DNA of 64,000 bases, taken from Bubalus kerabau (taxonomy: Eukaryota > Chordata > Mammalia > Artiodactyla > Bovidae). The notes under the pieces were generated by a model. It saw nothing but the letters and a program-made list of their open reading frames with translations, searched no databases and was not told where the DNA came from. Where the stretch lies: positions 7,998,001 through 8,062,000 of the forward strand of contig NC_073642.1 in NCBI RefSeq assembly GCF_029407905.1. The letters run 5' to 3'. This document shows positions 1 through 11,941 of this stretch, piece after piece; position 1 is the stretch's first letter; each line of letters begins with the position of its first letter. The translations under genes were made by a program, and so were the position numbers.

Positions 1-841
1 TAATAATAAGGGTGTCAATATACAGCCTTGACGTACTCCTTTTCCTATTTGGAACCAGTCTGTTGTTCCATGTCCAGTTCTAACTGTTGCTTCCTAACCT
101 GCATATAGGTTTCTCAAGAGGCAGGTCAGGTGGTCTGGTATGCCCAACTCTTTCAGAATTTCCCACAGTTTATTGTGATCCACACAGTCAAAGGCTTTGG
201 CACAGTCAATGAAGCAGAAATAGATGTTTTTCTGGAACTCTCTTGCTTTTTCCATGACCCAGCAGATGTTGGTAATTTGATCTCTGGTTCCTCTGCCTTT
301 TTTAAGACCAGCTTGAACATCTGGAAGTTCACGGTTCATGTATTGCTGAAGCCTGGCTTGGAGAATTTTGAGCATTACTTTACTAGCATGTGAGATGAGG
401 GCAATTGTGCAGTAGTTTGAGCATTCTTTGGCATTGTCTTTCTTTGGGTTGGACTAAAAACTGACCTTTTCCAGTCCTGTGGCCACTGCTGAGTTTTCCA
501 AATGTGCTGGCATATTGAGTGCAGCACTTTCACAGCATCATCTTTCAGGATTTGAAATAGCTCCACTGGAATTCCATCACCTCCACTAGCTTTGTTCATA
601 GTGATGCTTCGTAAGGCCCACTTGACTTTCCATTCCAGGATGTCTGGCTCTAGGTGAGTGATCACACCATCATGATTATCTGGGTCATGAAGATCTTTTT
701 TGTACAGTTCTTCTGTGTATTCTTGCCACTTATTCACATCTCCTGCTTCTGTTAGGTCCATACTATTTCTGTCCTTTATTGAGCCCATCTTTGCATGAAA
801 TGTTCCCTTGGTATCTCTAATTTTCTTGAAGAGATCAAAGA
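1..841 (-). mobile_element. BovB LINE fragment, reverse transcriptase region, antisense
   Basis: Read on the minus strand, this is the central part of the BovB ORF. It covers the RT fingers and palm, including a palm segment reading FIDCAKAFDCVDH at about 180-230. The 5' end is truncated near 841 at the sequence encoding LFKKIRDTKGTF. The 3' end runs off the window start just after the GYVKAVY-strand equivalent of the VRQGCILS motif. The frame is broken into pieces (375-926 and 94-375), so it is a dead copy. A TSD cannot be tested because one end lies outside the window. Confidence 0.93.
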
Positions 842-844
842 GGA

Positions 845-938
845 ACCCCGGATACAGAGCACTGACTAAGGTATATGTGGACTGTGGACTGTGCTGAGGA
901 CCTGCCCCAACCCCTGAATTATTCAAGGGTCAACTGTA
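845..938. mobile_element. DNA-transposon end, MER2/Tigger-like remnant
   Basis: The segment ends in TTCAAGGGTCAACTGTAC, which resembles the terminal inverted repeat of MER2-type Tigger elements (CAGTTGACCCTTGAA in reverse complement). Only one end is present, because the antisense BovB adjoins it at 841. The family name rests on memory of the terminus only. Confidence 0.45.
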
Positions 939-1620
939 CATGAAAGGGAACTAAGCACATGAAAAGGTGTTCAACATCAACAATCATTCAGTTCAGTCGC
1001 TCAGTCGTGTCCGACTCTTTGTGACCCCATGAATCACAGCACGCCAGGCCTCCCTGTCCATCACCAACTCCCAGAGTTCACTCAGACTCATTAGCGAAAT
1101 GCAAATTAAAACCATGAGACATTGCCCACTTACTAGAATGCCTGAAAGAAAAAAAAAACTGACAAGGATTCTCATGAAATACACAGTAACACAGTCATGT
1201 TGGAAACAGTTTGGCAGCTTTTTGTAAAGTTGAACATACACTTACCACATAACCTTGCAAATGCATTCTTAGATATTACCCAAGTGGAATGAACTTATAT
1301 TCACACAAAACCCCAGATATGAATGTTTGCAGCAGCCCATGTCATTCCATTTGTATAACATTCTGGAAAAGGTAAAATATAGGGATACAAAACATGCTCC
1401 TATTTCCAGGGGCTGGTGTGTCTCCTTAAGAAGAGAAGTTAATTCTCCTTAAGAAGAAAAGTTAAGGGCCATTAGGGACATTCTTGGGGTAAGTGAACTG
1501 TTCCAAACCTTGATAATAGTGGCCATACAATTGCATGCATTTGTGAAAATTCATGGCATTATACACTAAAAGGGTGAACTTTTCTGTTTATAAATTACAG
1601 TTTAATAAAATGAACAAAAA
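939..1620 (+). mobile_element. Old L1 (L1M-type) 3' end, sense
   Basis: The text resembles the end of mammalian L1 ORF2 and the 3' UTR: a block around GAAATGCAAATTAAAACCA, then a long 3' UTR-like stretch (GGGGCTGGTG, GGTGAACTTT) ending in an A-rich run at 1604-1640. It is interrupted by a BovB tail at 989-1087. A diverged tandem duplication of about 23 bp lies at 1421-1466. No usable reading frame remains. Confidence 0.75.
989..1087 (-). mobile_element. Short BovB 3' tail inserted in L1, antisense
   Basis: About 100 bp of the BovB 3' terminus read on the minus strand, with the conserved CAAAGAGTCGGACACGACTG block and one or two GAACT tail units. TCATT is present on both sides (984-988 and 1088-1092). 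Removing the fragment restores a continuous L1 sequence, so this is a short, strongly 5'-truncated insertion. Confidence 0.85.
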
Positions 1621-2220
1621 ACAAACAAACAGTACCATTGTGCTAAAGCACAGTCCTAGAGCCCTCTGTTCTGTTAGCTATTAGTCTTTTAGTTACTGGA
1701 TTATGGGGAAATCTTAGGGGAAGGGCAGACACAGCAGCGGGGGACCTCAAGAGCTTTTAACTGAATGGCTATTCATTAACTTGTGCAGAGACACTTCAAT
1801 ACTGTCAATAAATTAACAGCCAGTATGGGTACAGCAGTGCAAAGCAGCTGCACAATGGCCTGTCAGTGGTGTCAACACTTATATGAAATTTTCCTCAAAT
1901 GTTTTTCTTTGATTTGCTACTTTGCCTTTATCCCTCATACTTTCAAAACCTCTGTTGACTCTATATGATCATATAAGCATGAGAGTCTGTAGCAGCACAA
2001 TTGTGATTTTGTATGAGTATTTCTGTGTGTTAAAAAGGCATTACTCTTATGAACCATTTTGTAAAGATGAGGAAATAAACTTAAATTTTACTTTATAATT
2101 ACTGTCTGTTTCTTAATATGGAGAAAATTAAGATGAGAGGACCATATCTACAATGCTATTATGCAGCATGGCCACTAAGTCTGGAAACACAGGCTAACAC
2201 ATAATAAATGATCCTTTTGA
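1621..2220. other. Intronic sequence, no feature recognised
   Basis: After the A-rich L1 tail I see no reading frame of interest, no tRNA-like structure and no clear repeat. It is ordinary AT-rich sequence. Confidence 0.6.
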
Positions 2221-2690
2221 TGACATACAATACATTGTAGGATGATTAAAGTTTTTGATCAATTTGGCTAGGCCAGGGCATCCAGATATTTGGTCAAACA
2301 CCAGTTCAGATGTTTCTGTAAACGTATTTTTAAGATGGGATTAACAGTTAAATCAGCAGATTTTGAATAAAGCTGATCCTTGTCTAATCAGTTGAAGACC
2401 TTTAAGAGGAGAGGACTGAGCCCTCAAGGAAAAATTCTGCTTCCAGCCTGTCTTTAAACTCAAGCTGCCATATCAGCTCTTCCTTGGGTCTCTAGCATGC
2501 TCTGCAAATTTCAGACTTTCCAGTGCCCACAATCATATGAGCCAGTTCTGTAAGATAAATCAATATCCTCCCTTCCCTCTCAGTGCCCATTACCCCACCT
2601 ACACACACACCCACACACACACATACACACACACTCTCTCTTTCTACTGGTTCTGTTGCTATGGAGAAGCCCGATACTCATGGTAAAGCA
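2221..2690. repeat. Ancient mammalian interspersed repeat, family not assigned
   Basis: The text around TATTTGGTCAAACA, TAATCAGTTGAAG, GAGCCAGTTC and CTGGTTCTGTTGCTATGGAG belongs to a dispersed old repeat I recognise by pattern but cannot name with certainty. A related 5' part of the same family occurs at 3640-3790. The (AC)n stretch at 2601-2634 lies near its 3' end. Confidence 0.5.
2601..2634. repeat. (AC)n microsatellite, interrupted
   Basis: An AC-dinucleotide run with interruptions (CC and AT steps), flanked by CT-rich sequence at 2635-2642. Confidence 0.9.
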
Positions 2691-3370
2691 TATTGTTTTC
2701 AAACTTTATAGCCATACTTTAGTATGAGAATACTGAGCAAAACCATAGAACAATAAAAACAGGATAAAAAGCAAGCAAGTGATTCATGAATAATTACTTC
2801 ATACTGTTATTGCCCTAACAGCTGCTGCTCCTAACCTTACAACTGTTGATTAAACTCTACAAGGACACTGTCCAAAGAATGTAACAATAACAAAGGTTTA
2901 GAAAACTGAAAGCCATACTTTTCCTAATGCTTTTCCTAATGCTAGAAAGATAGGTTTCTGACAGAAACCACTGAAAAGACTCACATGAACAAGTAAGTGG
3001 ATCCTCATTTCACATACCGTCTAATTTCCCTTTGACAATTCTTTTAGCACAAGTTCCTATTCTTCACCACTGGCTACAAACAGCTAATTAAACTCATTTT
3101 ACGAAACTTGTATTACATGCCTTCTCTGGTTAACCGTGGAGAAGAGGGGCAGCTCTGCAGAATGCAGGCTGTGAGGGAGGAATTCACACGAGCAGGTGTC
3201 CTTCTGCTGGTCCTCGCCAACCAACTGCGACCTCATCAGAGATTGAGTATCCACTCCACTACACGGAGTGACGCAGGAAAAGAAAGGGATTCTTCACCCT
3301 TGCTTTCAGGAAGCTAGTAAAGAAGCTCAAACATAGAGAGGTGATCTTAGACCAAGGAGAAGAAGGAGAT
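2691..3370. other. Intronic sequence, no feature recognised
   Basis: A 69-codon frame at 3108-3317 on the plus strand has no recognisable domain and no supporting context, so I treat it as chance. There is a small local duplication of CTTTTCCTAATG at about 2920-2942. Confidence 0.55.
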
Positions 3371-3372
3371 GG

Positions 3373-3612
3373 TGTATACAGTGCAGTGGTTAAGTGTGGA
3401 CAATAAAGCAGATGGTAACTCTACTGCCAACTAGCTTTGTGACCTGGGACACCTTGCTTAATCTTTCTGAGCTCCAGTTTCTTAATTTCTAAGACATGGA
3501 TGATATTACAAGGGTTGCTGGGAGGATTATGTGCAATACACAGATAAATCTATAAGTACACTACCTGGAACACAGTAAGGTAGAAATACTTATAGCTGTG
3601 CTTTCTTCTTAT
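3373..3612 (+). mobile_element. MIR SINE, sense
   Basis: The pattern follows the MIR consensus in order: GTGCAGTGGTTAAG, TAGCTTTGTGACCTGGG, TTTCTTAATTTCTAAGA, GGGAGGATTATGTG, and CTGGAACACAGTAAGG near the end. It is strongly diverged, as expected for this old family. Confidence 0.8.
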
Positions 3613-3639
3613 TATAATAAGTGATTCTGGGGGGTAATA

Positions 3640-4075
3640 TACATGCTGTGATGGTTTTCATATTAACTTGGCTTGATCACGGTACCCAGACCTTTAGTCA
3701 AATGCTAGCCTCGATGTTGCTGTGAAGGAATCTCTATTGAAACCTAAGATTAACATGATGATATTCTAGGGAAAGGGAACAGGGATTTGGCTCTTTTAGC
3801 TCTGTGAATGCACAGGGCAGACAGGGCTATTCAAACAGTTCCAGTGGCTAGAGAGTCATGTCTATGGAAGAGTACAGTAAATGGGAGAGGAGGCGGGAAA
3901 GGTACCTATCTTGAAAGCTAGTGCTACTCATCTCAGCAAGAAGTCATCGTGAAATAGTAAAGAGAGATGGAAGCTCCATGATGTGTTCAGTTCACAATAA
4001 CATGAAGTAACTATTAAGTGGCAATTATTAGGCTTTGGTAACTTTAATTTCTAACTCAACAGTTTTTATTATTTT
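3640..4075 (+). repeat. Ancient repeat, same unnamed family as 2221-2690
   Basis: It begins with TGCTGTGATGGTTTTCATAT followed by AACTTGGCTTGATCACGGTA and a TAGTCAAATGCTAG block that aligns to the GGTCAAACAC segment at 2295. The rest decays into unrecognised sequence. Confidence 0.45.
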
Positions 4076-4143
4076 AGAATGAATGCTGAGGTGGTTACAA
4101 AAAAGATTACATTCAAATCCTTAAGTGGGTTATTAAAATGAGT

Positions 4144-4262
4144 TGGTGCTCCAGTGGCTAAGATTCCACGTTTCAATGCAGGGAGCCCAGGTTCAATCCA
4201 CGGTCAGGGAACTAGATCCCACATGCTACAACTAAGACCCAAGACAGTTAAATAAATAAAGA
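4144..4262 (+). mobile_element. CHR-type tRNA-derived SINE, sense
   Basis: It shows the tRNA-derived head (GTGCTCCAGTGGCTAAGA), a diverged B-box-like GGTTCAATCC, and the following GGTCAGGGAACTAGATCCCA with an A-rich TAAATAAATAAAG tail. This is the common CHR organisation of cetartiodactyl genomes. It is moderately diverged. Confidence 0.82.
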
Positions 4263-4840
4263 AATGCTTTAAAAACTGAATTGAAATCTGTTACAAATGT
4301 CAGGACCCTGGCTTAGTTACACAGACAATTTATAACAATGATCACAATTCCTTTTCAATTCAATGTTTTCAGAGCTGCCACTCAGCATGTAAACCTAAAC
4401 AAGATAAATGAATAGTAACATAATTTTGCCACTAAGATTATGCTCCAAAACATATATGTACTCCAAAACATGTATTTGATTTAGCAAATTAATTCATATG
4501 CCTCTTCAAACTTATCACTCCACTGACCAAAGTGTTGAGAGTAAAGAATTAGTTTAAATTCCCTTACCAAAAGAACCCAAATGACTAAATTGTATACTTC
4601 AGAAAATATACTGTCATCCACATGCTCATTATTGAGGGAACTGCTACCAGATTAACTCTTTTTAGCAAAAAAATGCTAAAGGGAAAGGGGAGAAGTGAAT
4701 ATGGGGAAGGAAAGAAGCTATGCCACCCTGATAGAATAAGGCTTGATTTGGATAAAGCATCTGTCCTCTTGGCAGAGTCTCTTCAAGGCTTAGTTTTGTT
4801 CCATCTGGAAACACATTTATTTTACTTTCATTTTTGAAGG
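4263..4840. other. Intronic sequence, no feature recognised
   Basis: AT-rich sequence. A 71-codon frame at 4622-4837 has no recognisable domain and is treated as chance. Confidence 0.55.
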
Positions 4841-5480
4841 ATATTTTTGCTGGTTGCTAGGTTGACTGTTTTTTTCTTTGGCACTTTAAAAATATCATTC
4901 TACTGTTTCCTGGCCTTCAAAATTTGAAGGCAACAGTCTTTTGAATTATTTCTTTGTATGTAGTTTGTCATTTTTCTCTGGTTGGTTTCAAGATTTTCTT
5001 TTTACATTTGGTTTTCAGTAGCTTTGCCTGGGTATGGTTTTCTTTGTAATCTATATGGCTTAGAGTTCACTTAGTTTCTTGAAAATGTAAATAGTTTCAT
5101 CATACTTGGCAAGTTTTTGGACAATATTTGTTCAAACAACTTTGTTGTTATTTCTGCCCCATTTTCTCTCAGGTTTTTTTATATTGTCTGGCAGGTTCCC
5201 AATGATGCTGTAGTTCATTTTTGTTTTCAATCTTTTCTCGTGTTCTTCAGATTGAATCTTTTCTACTGATCTACCTTGCAAGTTCACTGACTTTTCCTCT
5301 TATACCATTCTGTGTTAAGCTCATCAAGTCAAGTTTTTACTTTCTTTGACACCAGGTCATATTTTCTTTATTCTTCAAATGTTATCCAATTTTAGTTTGT
5401 ACCCTGGACATCTTGAAAGTTATACTGTGGATACTCTGAATTCTGTTAAATTCTTCTAAGTCTTAGAAGGAATGTTAGTA
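4841..5480 (-). mobile_element. Old L1 (L1M/HAL1-like) fragment, antisense
   Basis: The plus strand reads as the reverse complement of an old L1 segment: CTACTGTTTCCTGGCCTTCA, TTCTGCCCCATTTTCTCTC, a TCTTCAGATTGAATCTTTTC block and CTGATCTACCTTGCAAGTTC. The same segment recurs, also antisense, at 38120-38640, which supports its repeat nature. Subfamily not assigned. Confidence 0.72.
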
Positions 5481-6900
5481 ATTTTTAAATATGCAATTAA
5501 TAATTGCATTTGAATCAAAGTACAAACTCTTGAGTGATAGCTCAAATCACACCTCAGTTTTGTTATTTTTTTTTAATCTGTAGTTAGGCTGCTTTATGCC
5601 TGTCCCATGGAGTTATGATTCAAGTATCTAATATTACTTGTTTTAGTTATGTAGGCAGCCCCTACACAAAAATGCACTGTAATCCAAAGGATATTTTCTA
5701 GTATGTTGATTTAACTCAGAATTCGGAATGCATTTCTCATACAGACAATATAATTCAGCAGTTATATTAACAAACCATTTAACCTAAGTATTTATCCAAC
5801 TTGTACCCAAACTCAGCTATAATTGCTTATTTATATAAGAAAAAGCAGAGCAGTGACTAGGTTTTCTCTGACTCATATAATCAGACAACTGAGAAAATAA
5901 ACCTGATACAGGGCCACTTTTGATATAGGTCTGGAATAGGTCTTCTGAGTAGGCAAATGTGCCAATTCCACTTTATAAAATTCTAACATGGGAGGGACTT
6001 CTCCTCTGAGGTAAAACAAAAAAGAAATAAAGACATTTATTTCTGTAGTAACAGTAAGACAAATCCAGACAAAATAAAAACCACATTTTCCTAAGAGACT
6101 AGCAAAGAGCATGAGAGCAATCCAGGGTGGCTCCCATGCTCCTCCCCTCCTGGAAGTCTCCTCCACAAGGAACAGTATTAACCAGTGTAATCAATAGGAT
6201 ATAACAGAAAGCCAGTGTGTGACTTCAAAACTAGTCATAAACAGGCACTATGCTATAGATTTTCACTATTCTACTTTTCTCTTAGGGTATTTATTTTTTG
6301 TATTAGTTATTTTTGTATATTAGGATAAATATCTAAATGATCTTTTCTACAATTATTAGCACAGTGCTGACTTGCTACTTAATGTTCAATAATTATTTGA
6401 CAAATAAACGAACATGAAATAAGGAGGAGCTACCTTTATTCACATTTCTATGAATATCAAATATAATTTTATTAGACTTCTGAGAATTCTTGAAACTGTG
6501 CAATATTTGTTAATTGCTATTTTTATACCTTTTTATATGTTTTACACCTGGTTCTCTATTTTCCTTCTGTGATGTGAATTTTATACATATATATACATAT
6601 ATATCTATCTATGTATATATCCGACTTTTTAATATCATGCCACAGATCCCTAAAGCTGTACTCATTTTGCTCCAGTTTTCTTTGACTGTTAATCAGAAAA
6701 GGGTAATATGATTGTTTCAGAGAAAGCACAGTACAGCAGGAGCTGGTGTGTTCTTTATCCTAGACCTATCCCTGGGCTAGAAGCAGCATGGGATGGTGGT
6801 GGAGAACAAAGTGTGAGATTCTTCTGTTTTCAGCTTAAATATTATCTCCTTGGAAAGAATCAGCACCAGGTGTGTTTAGTTACCGACTGTTCATTTGGAT
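5481..6900. other. AT-rich intronic sequence with a TA-rich microsatellite
   Basis: No gene is recognised. An imperfect (TATA/CATA)n stretch lies at about 6582-6620. A 97-codon minus-strand frame at 5873-6166 lacks any recognisable domain or context and is treated as chance. Confidence 0.6.
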
Positions 6901-6904
6901 CCCT

Positions 6905-7035
6905 AGTTAGATTATGAGGTCCACAAAGGCAGGAGGAACCGAACTGTTTGGCTCCTACACTGTATGGCCATTGCCTAGAGAATAACCAAACAGAGGAGTT
7001 GCCAAAAATATGCACTGAATAAACAACTGAACCAC
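6905..7035 (+). mobile_element. L2 LINE 3' end, sense
   Basis: The text follows the L2 3' consensus pattern: GAGGTCCACAAAGGCAGGA, then a CTACACTGTATGGCCATTGC equivalent of the 'gtatccccagcgcc' block, and a terminal GCACTGAATAAACAACTGAA. It is diverged, but the order is right. Confidence 0.65.
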
Positions 7036-7416
7036 GATCCTTGTTCAGAATCAAGAGGTACACTTGCTAGGCCTCCGACATCCTAATGTTCTTTACACAG
7101 GTTTACCTTAGAAGCTTGTTCTTCACCTTGCCCTCCTTTTCCCAAACCATCCTTCCTTTGACTTGGAATGGGAGACTCCCTTTGTATATATACAACAGAC
7201 AAAAGAGATAAAAGAAGGGAGCCCCTTAATTCTGTTGTTATGACTTCAACAGTCACCATGTATTAGAATTCGATGGCTGCTGAACAACCATCAACAGGAG
7301 AATGTTGGATCCCACCAAAAAAAGATACCCTGCACCCAAGGGCAAAGGAGAATCCCCAACAAGATGGTAGGAGGGGCACAACTGCATTAAAATCAAATCT
7401 AAGACCCACCAGAGAT

Positions 7417-8030
7417 GCTTGGAGGGCACCAACAAAACCTTGTGCCCACCAGGACCCAAGGAATGGAGCAGTGACCTCCACAAGAGACTGAGCCAGACCT
7501 GCCTTTGAGTGTTTCAGATCTCCTAAGGTGGCACGGGTCGGCAGTGACCTGCCATGGGGACAGGGGATCTGGTGCAGCAGACCTGGGAGGTGCGGCACGT
7601 GGCCTAAGTCCTCTTGGAGGAGGTCACCAATAGCCCCACTATGGAGCTGCCGAGCAGGTGACTCACAAATTGGAGAACAACTATACCAAAGAAGTTCTTC
7701 TACTGTTGCAAGAGTTCTAGGGCCCGTAACAGATTGCCCAACCCGGGGATCCCACAAAGGGACTGAGAACCCCCAGGAATTTGACTTTGAAGGCCAGCAG
7801 AATTTGATTATAGAACTTCCACAGGACTGGGGAAACAGACTCTTGGAGGGCACAACAAAACTTTCTGTACACCAGGACTCAGGAGAAAGGAGCAGTGACT
7901 CCACAAGAGACTGAGCCAGACTTGCCCGTGAGTGTCCAGGAGTCTCTGGCAGAGGCGTGAGTTGACAATGGCCTCTGGCAGGGTCAGGGGCACTGAACAC
8001 AGCAGTCCTGGGAGCTGCAGCATGCTGATG
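7417..8030 (+). repeat. Internal direct repeat in BovB 5' leader
   Basis: A block at about 7417-7600 recurs at about 7842-8030, roughly 425 bp apart. Both start CTTGGAGGGCAC and continue through an ACCAGGAC segment, GGAGCAGTGAC, AGAGACTGAGCCAGAC and TGAGTGT, then CCTGGGAG.TGC.GCA at the far end. Divergence between the two is substantial, so the duplication predates this insertion and is probably a property of the family's leader. Confidence 0.85.
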
Positions 8031-11000
8031 TAAGTCCTTTTGAAGGAGGTCGACATTACCGCCATTATCCCTACCATAGTTTGGCCTCAGGCCAAACTAC
8101 TACAGGGAGGGAACACAGACCCACCCATCAGCCGAAAATTGGGTTAAAGATTTACTGAGCATGGCCCTGCCCACCAGAGCAAGACACAGTTTTCTCCACA
8201 GCCAGTCCCTCCCATCAAGAAGCTTCTACAAACCTCTTATCCTCATCCATCAGAGAGCAGACAGAATGAAAACTGCAATCACAGAAAACTAACCAAACCG
8301 ATCACATGGACCACAGCCTTGTCCAACTCAAAGAAACTGAGGGCCATGCCATGTAGGGCCACCCAAGATGGACGGACCATGGTGGAGAGTTCTGACAAAA
8401 TGTGGTCCACTGGAGAAGGGAATGGCATTCTTTAGCATTCTTGCCTTGAGAACCTCATGAAGAGTACGAAAAGGCAAAAAGATATGACACTGAATAGGTT
8501 GGTAGGTGCCCAATATGCTACTGGAGAAGAGTGGAGAAATAATTCCAGAAGGAATGAAGAGGCTGAGCCAAAGCAGAAACAACACCCAGCTGTGGATGTG
8601 ACTGGTGGTGAAAGTACAGTCTGATGCTGTAAAGAACAGTATTGCATAGGAATCTGGAAGGTTAGGTCCCATGAATCAGGGAAAATTGGAAGTGGTCAAA
8701 CAGGACATGGTGAGAATGAACTTAGACATTTTAGTAATCAGCTAAAAAGGACCATGATGTGTGAATTTAATTTAAATGGCCATTATATCTACTACCGTGG
8801 GCAAGAATCCCTTAGAATAAATGGAGTAGCCCTCACAGTTAACAAAAGAGTCCAAAATGCTTGGATGCACCTGGGTGCAATCTTAAAAATGACAGAATGA
8901 TCTCTGTTTCCAAGATAGACCATTCAATGTCACAGCAATCCAAGTCTATGCCCCAACCACGAATGCCAAAGCAGTTGAAATTGAACTGTTCTATGAAGAC
9001 GTACAAGACCTTCTAGTGCTAACACCCAAAAAAGATGTCCTTTTCATCATATGGGACAGGAATGCAAAAGTAGGAAGTCAAGAGATACCTGGAGTAACAG
9101 GCAAATTTGGCCTTGGAGTACAAAACGAAGCAGGGCAAAAGCTAATTGAGTTTTGCTGAGAGAATACACTGGTCATAGCAAACACCCTCTTCCAACAACA
9201 CAACAGATTATTCTACACATGGACATCACCAGATACCAAAATACCAGTATTTGGTCAATACAGAAATCAGATTGATTATATTCTTTGTAGCTGAAGATGG
9301 AGAAGCTCTATACAGTCAGCAAAAACAAGACCAGGAGCTGACTGTGGCTCAGATCATAAACTCCTTATTGAAAAATTCAGACTTAAATTGAAGAAAATAT
9401 GGAAAACTACTAGGCCATTCAGGTATGACCTAAATCAAATCACTTATACAGTGGAAGTGAGAAACAGGGATTAGATCTGATAGAGTACCTGAAGAACTAT
9501 GGATGGAAGTTCATAACACTGTACATGAGGCAGTGATCAAAACCATCCCCAAGAAAAAGAAATGCAAAAAGTCAAAATGGTTATCTGAGGAGGCCTTACA
9601 TATAGCTGTGAAAAGAAGAGAAGTGAAAGGCAAAGGAGAAAAGGAAGGATGTATCCATCTGACCAAAGAAGAGCAAGGAGAGATAAGAAAGCCTTCCTCA
9701 GTAAACAATGCAAAGAAATAGAGAAAAACAACAGAATGGGAAAGACTAGAGATCTCTTTAAGAAAATTAGAGATACCAAGGGAATATTTCATGCAACGAT
9801 GGGCTCGATAAAGGACAGAAATGGTACGGACCTAATAGAAGCAGAAAGGATTAAGAGGAGGTGGCAATAATACACAGAAAAACTATACAAAAAAGATTTT
9901 AATGACCCAGATATCCACGATGGTGTAATCACTCACCTAGAGCCAGACATCTTGGAGTGCAAAGTCAAGTGGGCCTTAGGAAGCATCACTACGAACAAAA
10001 TTAGTGGAGGTGATGAAATTCCAGCTGAGCTATTTCAAATCCTAAAATATGATGCTGTGAAAGTGCTGCACTCAATATGCCAGCACATTTGGAAAACTCA
10101 GCAGTGGCCACAGGACTGGAAAAGGTCAGTTTTCATTCCAATCCCAAAAAAGGGTAATGCCAAAGAATTTTCAAACAACTGCACAACTGCACTCATCTCA
10201 CATGCTAGCAAAGTAATGCTCAAAATCCTCCAAGCCAGGCTTCAGCAGTATGTGAACTGAGAACTGCCAGACGATCAAGCTGGTTTTAGAAAAGGCAGAG
10301 GAACCAGACAGAGATAAAATTATCAACAACTGTTGGATCATAGAAAAAGCATGAGAATTCCAGAAAAACATCTACTTCTGCTTCACTGACTATAGTAAAG
10401 CCTTTCACTGTGTGGATCACAACAAACTATGGAAAATTCTTCAAGTGATGGGAATACTAGACCACTTTACAAAGCTGCCTCTTGTGAAACCTGTATACAG
10501 GTCAAGAAGCAACAGTTAGAACTGGACGTGGAACAACAAGACTGGTTCCAAATCAGGAAAGGAGTACGTCAAGGCTGTATGTTATCTCACCCTGCTTATT
10601 TAACTTTGCAGACTACACCATAAGAAATGCTGGGTTGGGTGATGCACATGCTGGAATCAATATTCCCAGGAGAAATATCAATAACTTCAGATATGCAGAT
10701 AACACCATTCTTAAGGCAGAAAGAGAAGAGGAACTAAAGAGCCTTTTGATGAAGGTGAAAGAGGAGAGTGAAAAAGCTGGCTTAAAACTCAACATTCAAA
10801 AACCAAAGACCATGGCATCCCGTTCTATCACTTCATGGCAAATAGATGGGGAACAGTGGAAACAGTGACAAACTTTATTTTCTTGGGCTCCAAAATCACT
10901 GCAGATGGTAATTGCAGCCATGAAATTAAGATTCTTGTTCCTTGGAAGAAAAGCTATGACAAACTCAGACAGCATACTAAAAAGCAGAGACATTACTTTG

Positions 11001-11055
11001 TGAACAAAGGTCCGTCTAGTCAAGGATATGGTTTTTCCAGTAGTCATGTATGGAT

Positions 11056-11929
11056 ATTGTCACCCTGTTTATTTAACTTATATGCAGAGTACATCATGAG
11101 AAACGTTGGACTGGAAGAAACACAAGCTGGAATCAAGATTGCTGGGAGAAATATCAATAACCTCAGATATGCAGATGACACCACCCTTATGGCAGAAAGT
11201 GAAGAGGAATACAAAAGCCCCTTGATGAAAGTGAAAGTGGAGAGTGAAAAAGTTGGCTTAAAGCTCAACATTCAGAAAACGAAGATCATGGCATCCGGTC
11301 CCACCACTTCATGGGAAATAGACAGGGAAACAGTGTCAGACTTTATTTTTCTGGGCTCCAAAATCACTACAGATGGTGACTGCAGCCATGAAATTAAAAG
11401 ACGCTTACTCCTTGGAAGGGAATTTATGACCAACCTAGATAGCATATTCAAAACCAGAGACATTACTTTGCCAACAAAGGTTCGTCTAGTCAAGGCTATG
11501 GTTTTTCCAGTGGTCATGTATGGATATGAGAGTTGGACTGTGAAGAAGGCTGAGCGCCGAAGAATTGATGCTTTTGAACTGTGGTGTTGGAGAAGACTCT
11601 TGAGAGTCCCTTGGACTGCAAGGAGATCCAACCAGTCCATTCTGAAGGAGATCAGCCCTGGGATTTCTTTGGAAGGAATGATACTAAAGCTGAAACTCCA
11701 GTACTTTGGCCACCTCATGCGAAGAGTTGACTCATTGGAAAAGACTCTGATGCTGGGAGGGATTGGGGGCAGGAGGAGAAGGGGACGACAGAGGATGAGA
11801 TGGCTGGATGGCATCACTGACTCGATGGACGTGAGTCTCAGTGAACTCCGGAAGTTGGTGATGGACAGGGAGGCCTGGCGTGCTGCGATTCATGGGGTCG
11901 CAAAGAGTCGGACACGACTGAGTGACTGA
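11056..11929 (+). pseudogene. BovB ORF C-terminal part, open reading frame
   Basis: The nested fragment is open from its first base to its natural stop at 11927-11929, about 290 codons. It contains the RT motif RYADDTTLMAES (catalytic YADD), the following thumb/connection region, a ESWTVKKAERRRIDAFELWC segment and the BovB C-terminus ending SRTRLSD. An ATG-initiated frame exists from 10835, but its first 73 or so codons come from the older host copy out of its own frame, so the N-terminus is accidental. It lacks the endonuclease and RT fingers and cannot be autonomous. Confidence 0.88.
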
Positions 11930-11941
11930 TCTGATCTGATC
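11056..11941 (+). mobile_element. Young BovB 3' fragment nested in older BovB
   Basis: A 5'-truncated BovB begins in the middle of the RT at ATTGTCACCCTG and ends with a (GATCT)n tail. TGTATGGAT is duplicated at 11047-11055 and 11942-11950. Removing the insert rejoins the older copy's CATGTATGGAT to GTGAGAGG, which is contiguous in every other BovB here. It carries the type-B 3' end (GGGATTTCTTTGGAAGGAAT, GGGAGGGATTGGGGGCAGGA). Confidence 0.95.

Noticed and set aside
5873..6166. 97-codon minus-strand frame with a hydrophobic stretch
   Set aside because: No signal or domain beyond general hydrophobicity from T-rich DNA, and no supporting context.
7263..8000. 245-codon minus-strand frame opposite the BovB leader
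   Set aside because: It is the antisense of a GC-rich, internally repeated retrotransposon leader. Length is explained by composition and duplication. No known domain.
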